This document shows positions 34,961-43,069 of a DNA stretch of 64,000 bases, piece after piece. The stretch comes from an uncultured Roseicyclus sp. (GTDB lineage: Bacteria > Pseudomonadota > Alphaproteobacteria > Rhodobacterales > Rhodobacteraceae): NCBI GenBank assembly GCA_947491935.1, contig CANLLF010000002.1:930001-994000 (forward strand), given 5' to 3'. Positions within the stretch are counted from its first letter, which is position 1. Each line of letters begins with the position of its first letter. The notes under the pieces were generated by a model. That model worked only from the letters and a program-made list of their open reading frames with translations, was not told where the DNA came from and made no database searches. The translations under genes and the position numbers were made by a program.

Positions 34961-35902
34961 TTATTGCGTGGCGCTCTTGCGGTTTTGTTTTGCCTTGGAC
35001 GTTCCGGCATTGGACGCCACAGATGCCTCGATCGGCGGCGTCTCATCGCTGTCACCGGTCAGGGCGTCGCGCACCCGTTCCTGGCCCTTCGCAACGGCTG
35101 TCTCGGCAGCAACTTGCAGCTTGGCTTTTTCCTCGCGGAATACACGGTCGGCTTCGTCAAACAGACGGTCGCGGTGGCTGCCGATGGTGCGATCCTCGAC
35201 TTGCGTACGCGGCAACATGGCTGCCAGTGCGGCGCCTGCGGCAAGGGCAAGGGCGCCAACCAGCAGCGGATTGTCATGCGCGGTGTTGCGGGCGGCCTGT
35301 GCGGCGCGGCTGGCTTCCGCCTCCGCGCGGGCATGCACGGAAATTGCTGCCTCGCGAGCCTGGCGAATGCGTGCCTTGGCGCTATCGGGGAGGCCGTCGA
35401 GGCCATCTTCGATGCGTGCGCGCAGGGTTTCGGCGGTTTCGTAAAAACGCTCTTTGGCGTGGCTCAGTCGGGTGTCGGTTTGGGTGGTCTCGGTCATGGA
35501 ATATTCTCCTTCTCGAATGTCGTTCACTTCGTCGGCCTTCATCGCCCGATCCGCAGCCGCCACGCGGGCATCGAACCCGTCCATCGGTGGCTCCGGCTGG
35601 CTCAGGCCGCCAGCGGTGGGGTGAATTGTGTTGTCATACGACGCTTGGGGTGCCGAGCTACGTGTGACGGCTTTGATTGCCAGCCATGCAAGGCCCGCGC
35701 CGGTCACGGCCAGTGGGCCGGGGTTTTGGCGCGCGGTGGTCAGGGCCGTGTGGCAGAGGCCTCGACCCGCTTGACCGAGCAGATCACTCGCCTTGCCAAC
35801 CAGTTCGGAGGGGGCCAATTGCGCCTCCAATGCGGTCAGTTGAGAGCGAAGGACATCGCGTTCGGCGGCAAGTTCGGCTTCGATGCGTTTTGCGCTAGGC
35901 AT
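34961..35902 (-). CDS. DUF3618-domain membrane protein
   Basis: A 313-residue protein. The N-terminus IEAELAAERDVLRSQLTALE is a DUF3618-type helix (conserved acidic and R-L-x-x-x-L pattern), followed by one hydrophobic helix (GPLAVTGAGLAWLAIKAV) at about 62-80. A long charged coiled-coil follows (about 145-225), then a second hydrophobic stretch NPLLVGALALAAGAALAAML. This duplicated soluble-helix/TM plan looks like two YqjD-type units fused. The gene overlaps the end of the YqjE-like gene, with GGAG ahead of its ATG. Likely a membrane-associated stress protein. Confidence 0.78.
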   Translation of the reverse strand: MPSAKRIEAELAAERDVLRSQLTALEAQLAPSELVGKASDLLGQAGRGLCHTALTTARQNPGPLAVTGAGLAWLAIKAVTRSSAPQASYDNTIHPTAGGLSQPEPPMDGFDARVAAADRAMKADEVNDIREGEYSMTETTQTDTRLSHAKERFYETAETLRARIEDGLDGLPDSAKARIRQAREAAISVHARAEAEASRAAQAARNTAHDNPLLVGALALAAGAALAAMLPRTQVEDRTIGSHRDRLFDEADRVFREEKAKLQVAAETAVAKGQERVRDALTGDSDETPPIEASVASNAGTSKAKQNRKSATQ

Positions 35903-36296
35903 TGATACGCTCCTTCATAACTTGCACATCGCGTTTCACGTTCTCGATGCTGCGGGTCGGAGCCAGACGCTCCGGCTTGAGGTCGTGAATGCCCTTTGCT
36001 GCGAGGAGGGCTGCCACGAGTGCTACGCCCCCGCCAACGATCAGCGCAGCCCAATGGAGAGCCCAGCCAGCAGCGACAAGCGCCGCGATGCCTGCTCCGG
36101 CCAGCGAGATCAGAGCCACGAGGGCCAGAACAACCGCACCAACCAGAAGGCCGATGGCCACGCTGGCGCGCGACAGGTTTTCACCAATCTCCGCGCGGGC
36201 AAGCGCTGCCTCCTTGCGCAAGATACGACCAATCTGGCTGACGATATCCGTCAGCAGGCTAGCCGACCCGCGAAGATCTGTTTGGCCGGGTTGCAT
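35895..36296 (-). CDS. YqjE/phage-holin-3-6-family small membrane protein
   Basis: A 133-residue protein. The N-terminal helix RGSASLLTDIVSQIGRILRK runs into KEAALARAEIGENLSRA, followed by two hydrophobic helices (SVAIGLLVGAVVLALVALIS and AALIVGGGVALVAALLAA). This is the layout of the YqjE / putative Actinobacteriophage holin group, which is chromosomal and not a sign of a prophage. The start is the ATG in TGATG that overlaps the YqjD-like stop by one base. Confidence 0.8.
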   Translation of the reverse strand: MQPGQTDLRGSASLLTDIVSQIGRILRKEAALARAEIGENLSRASVAIGLLVGAVVLALVALISLAGAGIAALVAAGWALHWAALIVGGGVALVAALLAAKGIHDLKPERLAPTRSIENVKRDVQVMKERINA

Positions 36297-36772
36297 CAGG
36301 AATACCCCCACCGGCGTGCGTTTTGATCGGAATACGCGGTCTGATTTTCCGGCACGCCCGGGTAATTGTGGCGATCAGGTTGCGTGGCCTGCACGCCTGC
36401 ACGCTCGGACGCTTTGAGGGCGCGAGCGGCAAGGAACCCAAGCGCGGCAGCGCCACCAAAAAACACCAGCGGGTTGCGGCGGGCAAACTGGGTCATGTCG
36501 TGTTGGATGTTCGACAGGTCCATTTCGCGCACGGCCGACGCGGCTTGGGCAAGATTGTCACCAAGATATTGCACAGCATTCGATGCCAAGGCGTTGTCTT
36601 CAAAGGCCGAGCTGGCGGCGCGGAAGCTTTCGGCTTCGTCCGCAACACGGTCAGCAATCTGCGCCTTGGCGGTCTCTGCCTTGACGGTGGCTTTGGACTT
36701 GGCCGTCTCGGCCAGGTCCTCAACGGCATCTTTGGCGGTGTCGGCAAGTTTGGAATTGGTCGAGCTTGTCAT
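36296..36772 (-). CDS. YqjD/ElaB (DUF883)-like protein
   Basis: A 158-residue protein. The first half is a long amphipathic helix rich in Ala, Lys and Glu (KLADTAKDAVEDLAETAKSK onward) followed by one hydrophobic helix FARRNPLVFFGGAAALGFLA near 115-130, with a charged tail. This is the YqjD/ElaB pattern: membrane-anchored, and in Escherichia coli linked to ribosome binding in stationary phase. GGAG precedes the ATG. It heads a three-gene operon with an EcfG-type promoter about 120 bases upstream. Confidence 0.75.
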   Translation of the reverse strand: MTSSTNSKLADTAKDAVEDLAETAKSKATVKAETAKAQIADRVADEAESFRAASSAFEDNALASNAVQYLGDNLAQAASAVREMDLSNIQHDMTQFARRNPLVFFGGAAALGFLAARALKASERAGVQATQPDRHNYPGVPENQTAYSDQNARRWGYS

Positions 36773-36894
36773 AGTCTGACTCCTCTCAAGAATATCGGCA
36801 GACTGCGTAGGTTTTGGGCAAAAAGCCCTCCTGACCGGCCCGGATGGTCCGGAGACCGTGTCACGTCTCATCTGCGTTTCGTCGATTACGGATA

Positions 36895-36923
36895 GGGAAC
36901 GGCTCAGGGCCGGTTTGGTTCCC
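36895..36923. promoter_or_regulatory. Dyad-symmetric EcfG-type promoter of the YqjD operon
   Basis: GGGAAC (36895-36900) and GTTCCC (36918-36923) form a 29-bp dyad. On the minus strand it reads GGAAC-N16-CGTT towards the YqjD-like gene. On the plus strand it reads GGAAC-N16-GGTT towards the 3' end of the DUF2383 gene, in antisense direction. Confidence 0.7.
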
Positions 36924-36924
36924 G

Positions 36925-37368
36925 TCAGTTTTTCAAAGCCGCGATCTGGGCCCGCACCGCAGCACGCTGGTCTTCCAGCACGCGATTGAGGGCCGATCCG
37001 GGGTCGGTGGCGTCGATGGCGTTGGTGTAGCTGTCCACGATCATTCTCTCACCGTCGAGAATCTGTGGCAGAGCCGATTGATCCAGCGCGCCAACCCAAT
37101 CGCGGACCGTTGCGACGGTGGAATGCACCAGCCCCATCGCCGAACCGGCGTCCGACCGATTGAGACCCATGGCCTCGAGGTGCGGTGTCAAGATGTTGGA
37201 GTGGGCGACATGCATCGTGTGCAGGCGCTCGATCATTGGTTTGAGGTCATCTTCGGCGCGGTTGAGCATCGTGTCATAACCGCGGATGACATCGGCCACA
37301 TCTGTGGCCACCTGTTGGACGGCGTCTTTCGCCGTCTGAGTATGGTCGCTTGTGGCGTCGATGATCAT
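36925..37368 (-). CDS. DUF2383 (PA2169-type) four-helix-bundle protein
   Basis: A 147-residue soluble, all-helical protein. VADVIRGYDTMLNRAEDDLK and LHTMHVAHSNILTPHLEAMG show the paired E/H residues of a ferritin-like bundle typical of DUF2383. GGAGG lies seven bases ahead of the ATG (MIIDATSDHTQTAKDAV), and an EcfG-type promoter sits 30 bases upstream. Function unknown; stress-induced by context. Confidence 0.78.
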   Translation of the reverse strand: MIIDATSDHTQTAKDAVQQVATDVADVIRGYDTMLNRAEDDLKPMIERLHTMHVAHSNILTPHLEAMGLNRSDAGSAMGLVHSTVATVRDWVGALDQSALPQILDGERMIVDSYTNAIDATDPGSALNRVLEDQRAAVRAQIAALKN

Positions 37369-37398
37369 TGTCGATCCTCCTGATGGGTTCGACAGCTC

Positions 37399-37423
37399 AA
37401 CGCAGTCTTGGCACAAGAGTTCC
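37399..37423 (-). promoter_or_regulatory. EcfG-type promoter of the DUF2383 gene
   Basis: On the minus strand GGAAC (37423-37419), 16 bases, CGTT (37402-37399), an exact match. The expected start of transcription is about 22 bases before the ATG. Confidence 0.78.
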
Positions 37424-37461
37424 CGAGCGGGTGATGTGGAGCGGGGGACCGAAGGCCCTGA

Positions 37462-38961
37462 CTACACCATCTCATCCGGAACGAAGGGCAGGGGAGATGC
37501 CAGTTTCGCCTGTGCTTCGGGGTCAAAAGGTAACAGGAAATGGCGCCGCTTTCTCGGGGCGAGATCCGCATTTTCGGCCATGCTTGCGTTGATCTGAGCC
37601 ACAACTGAAACGGCATCACCGAACGGATCGGGGGCGTCGTCCCCCAGCCAATGACGCAGGGCGCGTGGCCAAAGCGGGTCGATCCGGGCGCGCTCGGTCA
37701 GGTGCAATCCGGCCTCCGTATCCCAGCGCAGGCTGCGACCGTTGAGGTTGGCGGAAGACAAGATCGCCTCATCCCGGCCGAAAAGGGACAATTTGGAATG
37801 CACGTAGATCAAGGGCGCGCCATGCAGCAGGGCGGCGTCCGGTACGTCTTGCGGATCGACGGGTTGTGCCGGAGCGGCAAGGGCCAGCCGATCGCCAAAA
37901 CCGTCCGACAAGATGTCTAGCGCCTCCATCTGCTTTTGTGCGCCCAATTGCGCGTCTTCCGCTTCATTGCCCTCAAAAGCGACATCTTCCGGTGCCGCAG
38001 GGATGATCAGGATGCACCCAAGGTCATCGTTCCGCGCGGCCGCTTGCGCCAAGGCGTCTGCGAGCGGTTTGTGGCGGAAAAACTGTGTTTCGAGATAGAT
38101 CAGCCCCTTGGCCCGCTCGACAGCATCCAGATGCGCTTGCTCAATCTCATTGATGAGTGGCCGCGGTGCAATGCTGGCAAGGTCCAGAGCGCGTTTGGTG
38201 GAGAGGGTGCGGAGAAACCCGGGCGCCTGGGGCGGCGCCTCGGCCGCACCGTCGGTGATCGCTTCGAACGTGGCCAGATGCTCTTTCGCAGCGGCCACGA
38301 CGGGACCGCGCGCAATGGCCTGAATATCTTGCCACGTCTGATCGGCCGCCTGATCGTGATGGGCGGTGTCATAGCGCCGGTCGTTTAGATCGAGCCCCCC
38401 GATGTAGAGCGCCTCCCCGTCCACGACGGCGAGTTTCTGGTGGTGGGTCGCGGGCACCAGCGGCAGGTCATCGCCCGGCTCCAGGCTCTGAAGGCCCGGT
38501 GTCAGCGGGTCGATGTCGCGTTTGGATAACTCACCTTCAATCTTGCCGCGTAACGCCCGACGGGGCAGGAATCCCACACGGGCGGGGTGCATCGCGATCG
38601 AAAAAGTCATCCGCCCACCGGACGACAATTCGTCCAAGGCCGCAAACTGCCGCGCCGTGGCCCAGGAACGTCGATGATCCTTCGTGGCGATGATCGGATC
38701 GAAATCCGTGATGACCATATGCACGGTCACGCCGCGGTTCAGCACGTGCAGGAGCAGATCAAACCACGTCTCCCCGATCGCCCGGCCTTCCGAACTGTGC
38801 AGGCGTGTCGTCGGATCGAAGACCCGAAAGCCGCCGATGATCTGGCTTTTTGCCGACAGGCACAGACGCTCGAACGCAGGAAAGGCTTCACTTGCCGTGA
38901 AGAACACGTCCAGATCCGTGATGGGATGCGGGTCGTCTGCCATTGACTGTATGTCGGCCAT
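37462..38961 (-). CDS. Phospholipase D-like protein in the stress operon
   Basis: A 499-residue cytosolic PLD-superfamily protein. First catalytic motif: HHQKLAVVDGEALYIGGLDL, a complete HxKx4D. Second motif: YVHSKLSLFGRDEAILSSAN, which keeps His and Lys, but Gly occupies the usual Asp place with an Asp two residues later. The phosphodiester enzyme may thus still work, as the two histidines and lysines form the active site. No signal peptide. It starts directly after the stop of the histidine kinase gene, so it is co-transcribed with nepR-ecfG-kinase. Its link to the stress system is unexplained; a cardiolipin-synthase or lipid-remodelling role is possible. Confidence 0.85.
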   Translation of the reverse strand: MADIQSMADDPHPITDLDVFFTASEAFPAFERLCLSAKSQIIGGFRVFDPTTRLHSSEGRAIGETWFDLLLHVLNRGVTVHMVITDFDPIIATKDHRRSWATARQFAALDELSSGGRMTFSIAMHPARVGFLPRRALRGKIEGELSKRDIDPLTPGLQSLEPGDDLPLVPATHHQKLAVVDGEALYIGGLDLNDRRYDTAHHDQAADQTWQDIQAIARGPVVAAAKEHLATFEAITDGAAEAPPQAPGFLRTLSTKRALDLASIAPRPLINEIEQAHLDAVERAKGLIYLETQFFRHKPLADALAQAAARNDDLGCILIIPAAPEDVAFEGNEAEDAQLGAQKQMEALDILSDGFGDRLALAAPAQPVDPQDVPDAALLHGAPLIYVHSKLSLFGRDEAILSSANLNGRSLRWDTEAGLHLTERARIDPLWPRALRHWLGDDAPDPFGDAVSVVAQINASMAENADLAPRKRRHFLLPFDPEAQAKLASPLPFVPDEMV

Positions 38962-40776
38962 CTATCCGGCGCGGGCAAGGGGAGAGGTGTCGCGCGACGT
39001 CTGGTTCAAGCTATCTGCGCCGTCGTCGTCATCCGTATACTCGCCGTCCTGTTCCTCAGCTTCTAGCGCGAATGCTGTGAACTGGGTGCGGAATTTGTAC
39101 GTGCCGTTCTCTTCAATCACGTCGAACGTGCCGCCGAGCTGCGACACAAAGGCCTCCACCAAACGTCCGCCCAACCCGGTCCCGTCGCTGGCCAGCGCAT
39201 CTTGAATGGCCGTCCCCATCGTGTTTTCGATCTCAAGCGTCACCTCGCGGCCGACACCCGCGATCAGTCGCACCGACAGCGTGGGTGGGCCGCTATCCGG
39301 CCTGCCCAGATACTTAACCGCGTTGGTCACAGTCTCATTGGCCAGCAGGGCCAACGGGACGGCCTGATCGGGATCCAGATCGAGGGGATCGAGATCAAGC
39401 GACGTCTCCACGCCCTTGCCCTGAGGAATGCCGACCGAGAAGGCGCCTTGCAGCACTTCCGCCAATAACTTGTCGGCCCGAACCGTCGACATAGTCGTTC
39501 CTGAATAGAGCGCCTTGTGGATCGCCGACAGGCTCATCACCCGGTCCTGCACCCGGCGCAGAACGCGCTTTGCCTCGCCGTCGGGCACGCTGCGCATCTG
39601 CATGTTCAGGATCGATGCGATCAACTGCAGATTGTTTTTCACACGGTGATGCACTTCGCGCAGCAGAAGTTCCTTTTCTTCCAAGCTGTCGGCCAGCTCT
39701 GCACGGTTCGCCAGCATGCGGTCGATCATCCTATTGTAGGTTTCGGCGATGTCGCGAAACTCGGCGGGTGGGTCCTCCAGATTGGCAAAGCCGTTGCTGG
39801 GGTCATCAAACGAAAACGAGGCCATGCGGTGGCGAAGCTCCCGCAAATGGCGGAGCACCAGACGATCGAGCGCGAGGAACCCGACCACGAAGGCCACACC
39901 CCACATCAAAATGGGAAAGAGCGGTGTGAAGGCTCCCAGGATCGACACCGCATAGTTCTGAACCGATCCATTCCAAAGGCCCAATACGAAAACGCGATCT
40001 TCGATCAATGGCACAAGCGCGGCGAGTTGGTCGGTGCCGTCCTCTCGCTGAACCGAAAAAATGATGCCGCGCTGTGTGACGCCCAAGGCATCGGGTGACA
40101 CGCTAAGCGTTTCGAACTCCTCGATATTCGTGATGCCAGTGCTGGCCGAAAGGACACGTCCGGCCTCGTCTATCAGGGCCAGGTCAACCTGTTCGACCTG
40201 TGCCGCCAGAAGCGTATCTGTCAGGCTGTGGGGCAGTGCAACTGAGGCGGCACCAAGAAGCGTTTGGCTGCTGCCGTCGAAGATGGGCACCGTGGCGACG
40301 AGCACCGATTGATCGATTGTCCCACCCGTCAGGTTGACCGAAACGTTCGGCTGGGGTTGTTCGATGAAACTCTGCCAGTCCTCGTCCCCGCTCAGGTCCA
40401 TGCGCTCGCCGTCTGACGAACATTCCACGATGCCGTCAGCCGTTGCGAAGCTTGCGTAGACGTAGGCCTGCGCGTTGTCGATAAAGCGACGCATGACCCG
40501 TTCGCAGGCCTCGCTCGATACGCCAACTTCCACCGCACTAGACCCCAAGGCGACGGCGGAACCATAGGCACGGCGCAGCAATGCCCGCTCCGTTCCGGCG
40601 GCCTGGGCAGTTCGGGCAAGGATGTCTTGCTGTTCCAGTGATTGCGCGTCGCGGACCACGGCAGCCGTCTGCATCACCGCGATGATGCCCAAGGGCAGGA
40701 TGGCAAGGCTCAGGAACAGGGCCAGCCGCGCCTTGAGCGACTTGGCATAGGCCCAGGCGCGGCCAAGCTGGCTCAT
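38962..40776 (-). CDS. Sensor histidine kinase, HisKA_2 type, of the PhyR pathway
   Basis: A 604-residue membrane kinase. TM1 at about 17-35, a periplasmic sensor part of some 240 residues (contains GIVECSSDGERMD and SLTDTLLAAQVEQVDLALID), TM2 AVSILGAFTPLFPILMWGVA, a HAMP-like linker, then the phosphoacceptor block LREVHHRVKNNLQLIASILN (HisKA_2). The ATPase domain has ALLANETVTNAVKYLGRP (N box) and GTGLGGRLVEAFVSQLGG (G box). Such kinases phosphorylate PhyR. It overlaps the ecfG stop by four bases. A C-terminal acidic tail (about 575-604) follows the ATPase domain. Confidence 0.92.
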   Translation of the reverse strand: MSQLGRAWAYAKSLKARLALFLSLAILPLGIIAVMQTAAVVRDAQSLEQQDILARTAQAAGTERALLRRAYGSAVALGSSAVEVGVSSEACERVMRRFIDNAQAYVYASFATADGIVECSSDGERMDLSGDEDWQSFIEQPQPNVSVNLTGGTIDQSVLVATVPIFDGSSQTLLGAASVALPHSLTDTLLAAQVEQVDLALIDEAGRVLSASTGITNIEEFETLSVSPDALGVTQRGIIFSVQREDGTDQLAALVPLIEDRVFVLGLWNGSVQNYAVSILGAFTPLFPILMWGVAFVVGFLALDRLVLRHLRELRHRMASFSFDDPSNGFANLEDPPAEFRDIAETYNRMIDRMLANRAELADSLEEKELLLREVHHRVKNNLQLIASILNMQMRSVPDGEAKRVLRRVQDRVMSLSAIHKALYSGTTMSTVRADKLLAEVLQGAFSVGIPQGKGVETSLDLDPLDLDPDQAVPLALLANETVTNAVKYLGRPDSGPPTLSVRLIAGVGREVTLEIENTMGTAIQDALASDGTGLGGRLVEAFVSQLGGTFDVIEENGTYKFRTQFTAFALEAEEQDGEYTDDDDGADSLNQTSRDTSPLARAG

Positions 40777-41321
40777 GCGGCAGGCGGGCCGGACACGACC
40801 GCAACGGTGGCGGCGTCCGTCATCTCAAGGGCGTCGTCTTCGTCCAGTTCCATCAGTTCGGCGAGCCGCTTGCGCGCACGATTTACACGGCTTTTGATCG
40901 TGCCAACGGCGCAATCACACATATCGGCGGCTTCCTCATAGGAAAAGCCCGATGCACCGATCAAAAGCAGGGCTTCACGCTGCTCATCGGGCAATTCGGC
41001 AAACGCATCAGCAAAGTCCTTCAGCGCCAGTCGCCCGTCATGGGCCGGCTTCTCCGATAGGCGCGCGGCCATCTCGCCATCCACGTCCGCCACTTCGCGT
41101 TTCTGCTTGCGGCGGGCGGAATAGAAAGTGTTGCGCAGGATCGTGAAGAGCCATGCACGCATGTTTGTGCCCGCTTGGAACTTGTCAATATTCGACCACG
41201 CCTTCACGACCGTATCCTGCACCAAGTCATCCGCCGACGCGGCGTTGCGGGTCAGCGACCGGGCAAATGCGCGCAACGATGCAAGATGGTCCACAATCTC
41301 GTCGCGCGGATCATTCTCCAT
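40773..41321 (-). CDS. ecfG: General stress ECF sigma factor EcfG
   Basis: A 182-residue sigma factor. Region 2 covers HLASLRAFARSLTRNAASAD, DDLVQDTVVKAWSNIDKF and MRAWLFTILRNTFYSARRKQ. Region 4 covers FAELPDEQREALLLIGASGF and YEEAADMCDCAVGTIKSRVN. These are the EcfG (ECF15) hallmarks. It directs transcription from GGAAC-N16/17-CGTT promoters when NepR is taken away by phosphorylated PhyR. The gene overlaps nepR by 11 bases and the kinase by four. Many such promoters lie around it. Confidence 0.95.
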   Translation of the reverse strand: MENDPRDEIVDHLASLRAFARSLTRNAASADDLVQDTVVKAWSNIDKFQAGTNMRAWLFTILRNTFYSARRKQKREVADVDGEMAARLSEKPAHDGRLALKDFADAFAELPDEQREALLLIGASGFSYEEAADMCDCAVGTIKSRVNRARKRLAELMELDEDDALEMTDAATVAVVSGPPAA

Positions 41322-41469
41322 CTTTGCCGGTCCCTTCTTTCGCCTTCAACTGAGCAATTAGGTCCATGAAGCGGTCGGGCAATTCGTCTTTCATCGCGTC
41401 GTCGTAAACGCGCTTGAGGTTCTCATCGATCTGCTGCTCGACGCTGGATTTTTTTCTGTCTGAAGCCAT
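41311..41469 (-). CDS. nepR: NepR anti-sigma factor
   Basis: A 52-residue protein: MASDRKKSSVEQQIDENLKR, then VYDDAMKDELPDRFMDLIAQ and a short basic-acidic tail ending in KDGE. It contains the NepR core (ENLKRVYDD and E-L-P-D-R-F), which forms the two helices that clasp EcfG. In unstressed cells it holds EcfG; phosphorylated PhyR takes it away. It overlaps ecfG by 11 bases and is divergent from phyR, with 91 bases between start codons. It is easily missed by gene finders because of its length. Confidence 0.93.
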   Translation of the reverse strand: MASDRKKSSVEQQIDENLKRVYDDAMKDELPDRFMDLIAQLKAKEGTGKDGE

Positions 41470-41503
41470 GTGTCACCGGTATCAAAATAAATGTCGTCAC
41501 AAC

Positions 41504-41532
41504 GGGAACCATCGAGGCCGTAAATGGTTCCC
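41504..41532. promoter_or_regulatory. Dyad-symmetric EcfG promoter shared by nepR-ecfG and phyR
   Basis: The 9-bp arms GGGAACCAT (41504-41512) and ATGGTTCCC (41524-41532) form a perfect 29-bp dyad with 11 bases between. Each strand reads GGAAC-N16-GGTT. One promoter points to phyR (start at 41561), the other to nepR (start at 41469), both with leaders of roughly 25-30 bases. Confidence 0.8.
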
Positions 41533-41560
41533 AATAAAATATGCTTGAGGAGAAGTTAGC

Positions 41561-42388
41561 ATGGGATCTACGCAAGACACGCGGGATTTGAGCACCGAAC
41601 TGGTGTCGGATCTGCCTTTTCTACGCCGTTATGCGCGTGCTTTGACGGGCGCGCAAGATACCGGGGATCGCTACGCAATGGCGACGCTTGAGGCGATTGT
41701 CGCCGATCCCACGACTGTGGCGGATGATCCGTCGGCCAAGATAGGGCTGTTCCGTATCTTCCACGGTATCTGGTCAAGCTCGGGCGCCCCGATGGCGGAC
41801 GAGGGCGAAAATACCGATCTTCTTGAGGTCCGCGCCCAGTGGCGTCTGGCGCACTTGACGGCCAACACGCGCGAGGCGCTGCTGCTCCATTCAGTGGAAG
41901 GCTTCGGGTTTGAGGCCATCGGGCGGATCATGGACCTCAGCCAGTCCGAAGCGGAAGAGCTCGTGTCACGTGCGATGACGGAAATGGGCGACATGGTTAC
42001 GGGCGATATCCTGATCATCGAAGATGAAGGGATCATCGCGATGGATCTGAAGTCCATTGTATCCGATATGGGCCATAACGTGACCGATATTGCGAGAACC
42101 CGCGATGACGCAATTGCCAAGGGTAAGGCGAAGGTCCCGGACCTTATTCTTGCCGACATCCAGCTGGCCGATAAATCCTCAGGCATTGATGCCGTGACCG
42201 CGTTGTTGGAAGAGCTTGGCGATCGTCCGGTGATTTTCATCACGGCGTTCCCCGAGCGGCTGTTGACGGGGGACCGGCCTGAGCCTGCCTTCCTGATAAC
42301 GAAGCCCTATTCCGAGGATCAGGTGCGCGCGGCGGTGAGCCAGGCCATGTTCTTCGCCACAACAGAACGGATGGGCGTAGCGGTCTGA
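41561..42388 (+). CDS. phyR: PhyR, anti-anti-sigma response regulator
   Basis: A 275-residue protein with a sigma-like N-terminal domain (1-145: SDLPFLRRYARALTGAQDTG, NTREALLLHSVEGFGFEAIG and LSQSEAEELVSRAM) and a C-terminal receiver (148-270). The receiver has IIEDEGIIAMDLKSIVSDMG with the acidic pocket, the phosphoacceptor Asp199 in LILADIQLADKSSG and the conserved K in ITKPYSEDQ. After phosphorylation the sigma-like domain mimics EcfG and takes NepR. GAGGAG lies ahead of the ATG. It is divergent from nepR-ecfG and followed by a bidirectional terminator. Confidence 0.95.
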   Translation: MGSTQDTRDLSTELVSDLPFLRRYARALTGAQDTGDRYAMATLEAIVADPTTVADDPSAKIGLFRIFHGIWSSSGAPMADEGENTDLLEVRAQWRLAHLTANTREALLLHSVEGFGFEAIGRIMDLSQSEAEELVSRAMTEMGDMVTGDILIIEDEGIIAMDLKSIVSDMGHNVTDIARTRDDAIAKGKAKVPDLILADIQLADKSSGIDAVTALLEELGDRPVIFITAFPERLLTGDRPEPAFLITKPYSEDQVRAAVSQAMFFATTERMGVAV

Positions 42389-42406
42389 TCCCATGCGCCA
42401 AACGTA

Positions 42407-42436
42407 AAAAGCCCCGGTCAATCGACCGGGGCTTTT
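42407..42436. terminator. Bidirectional terminator between phyR and dps
   Basis: A 13-bp perfect stem AAAAGCCCCGGTC / GACCGGGGCTTTT with a four-base loop (AATC). It ends with TTTT in both directions, between two convergent stops. Confidence 0.93.
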
Positions 42437-42453
42437 GCTTGTGTGATGCAGAA

Positions 42454-42951
42454 TTAATCCGCGACGATGGCTCGGAGCATCCAGGCAGCTTCTTCGTGAA
42501 ACGCGCTGCGCTCGGTGGCGAGGTCCTCCGTCACCGGGTCCTTGTTCTCGCCGGAAAGCTCGATCAGGGCGTGGAGGCGATGAGCGAGGTTTTCGTGATC
42601 CTTAGCCAGATCCTCCATCATTTCCCGGGCAGAGGGCATGTCGGTCAGATCCTCGACCCGCGACCGACCCATGATATCCGCCATCCGCATGGGAGCAAGT
42701 TGACCCAATGCGCGAATACGCTCCGCCAGTTCATCGGCGGCGGCAAACATGTTCTCGTAATGGTCATCGGTCAGCTTGTGGATCGAGTAAAAGGCCGGGC
42801 CGGTGACGTTCCAGTGGTAGGCGTGTGTCTTGAACGTCATGCGATAGGTGTCTGCCAGCACGTCCGCCAACCCTTCGGCGACCGCAGCCGGGTTCCGCAC
42901 GCCTGTCGTCACACTATCTGCGGAGGGGACAATTTTCAGTGTATCAGTCAT
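42454..42951 (-). CDS. dps: Dps-family DNA-binding ferritin
   Basis: A 165-residue ferritin-like protein. The ferroxidase residues lie in YRMTFKTHAYHWNVTGPAFY (H) and IHKLTDDHYENMFAAADELA (D, E), the standard Dps site between subunits. It stores iron with hydrogen peroxide and protects DNA. The ATG has AAAAGGAG ahead of it and an exact EcfG-type promoter further upstream, so it is probably a direct target of the general stress sigma factor. Confidence 0.93.
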   Translation of the reverse strand: MTDTLKIVPSADSVTTGVRNPAAVAEGLADVLADTYRMTFKTHAYHWNVTGPAFYSIHKLTDDHYENMFAAADELAERIRALGQLAPMRMADIMGRSRVEDLTDMPSAREMMEDLAKDHENLAHRLHALIELSGENKDPVTEDLATERSAFHEEAAWMLRAIVAD

Positions 42952-42977
42952 TAGGATCTCCTTTTATTCCCCCACAC

Positions 42978-43002
42978 AACGGTTGCGGCGCCGGGATGTT
43001 CC
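42978..43002 (-). promoter_or_regulatory. EcfG-type promoter of dps
   Basis: On the minus strand GGAAC (43002-42998), 16 bases, CGTT (42981-42978). The expected leader is about 20 bases. Confidence 0.8.
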
Positions 43003-43015
43003 ACAAATTCCGTTT

Positions 43016-43041
43016 GGAACCGTCAGGGCGCCCGGCGCGTT
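43016..43041 (+). promoter_or_regulatory. EcfG-type promoter of the FNT-family gene
   Basis: GGAAC (43016-43020), 17 bases, CGTT (43038-43041). It is back to back with the dps promoter, 13 bases apart. Confidence 0.72.
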
Positions 43042-43069
43042 ACCTGTTGAATGCGGAAAGGATACCAAG

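Noticed and set aside
35895-36296. Phage remnant suggested by the holin-like family name
   Set aside because: The family is chromosomal (YqjE-like); no other phage gene is near and it sits in a stress operon.
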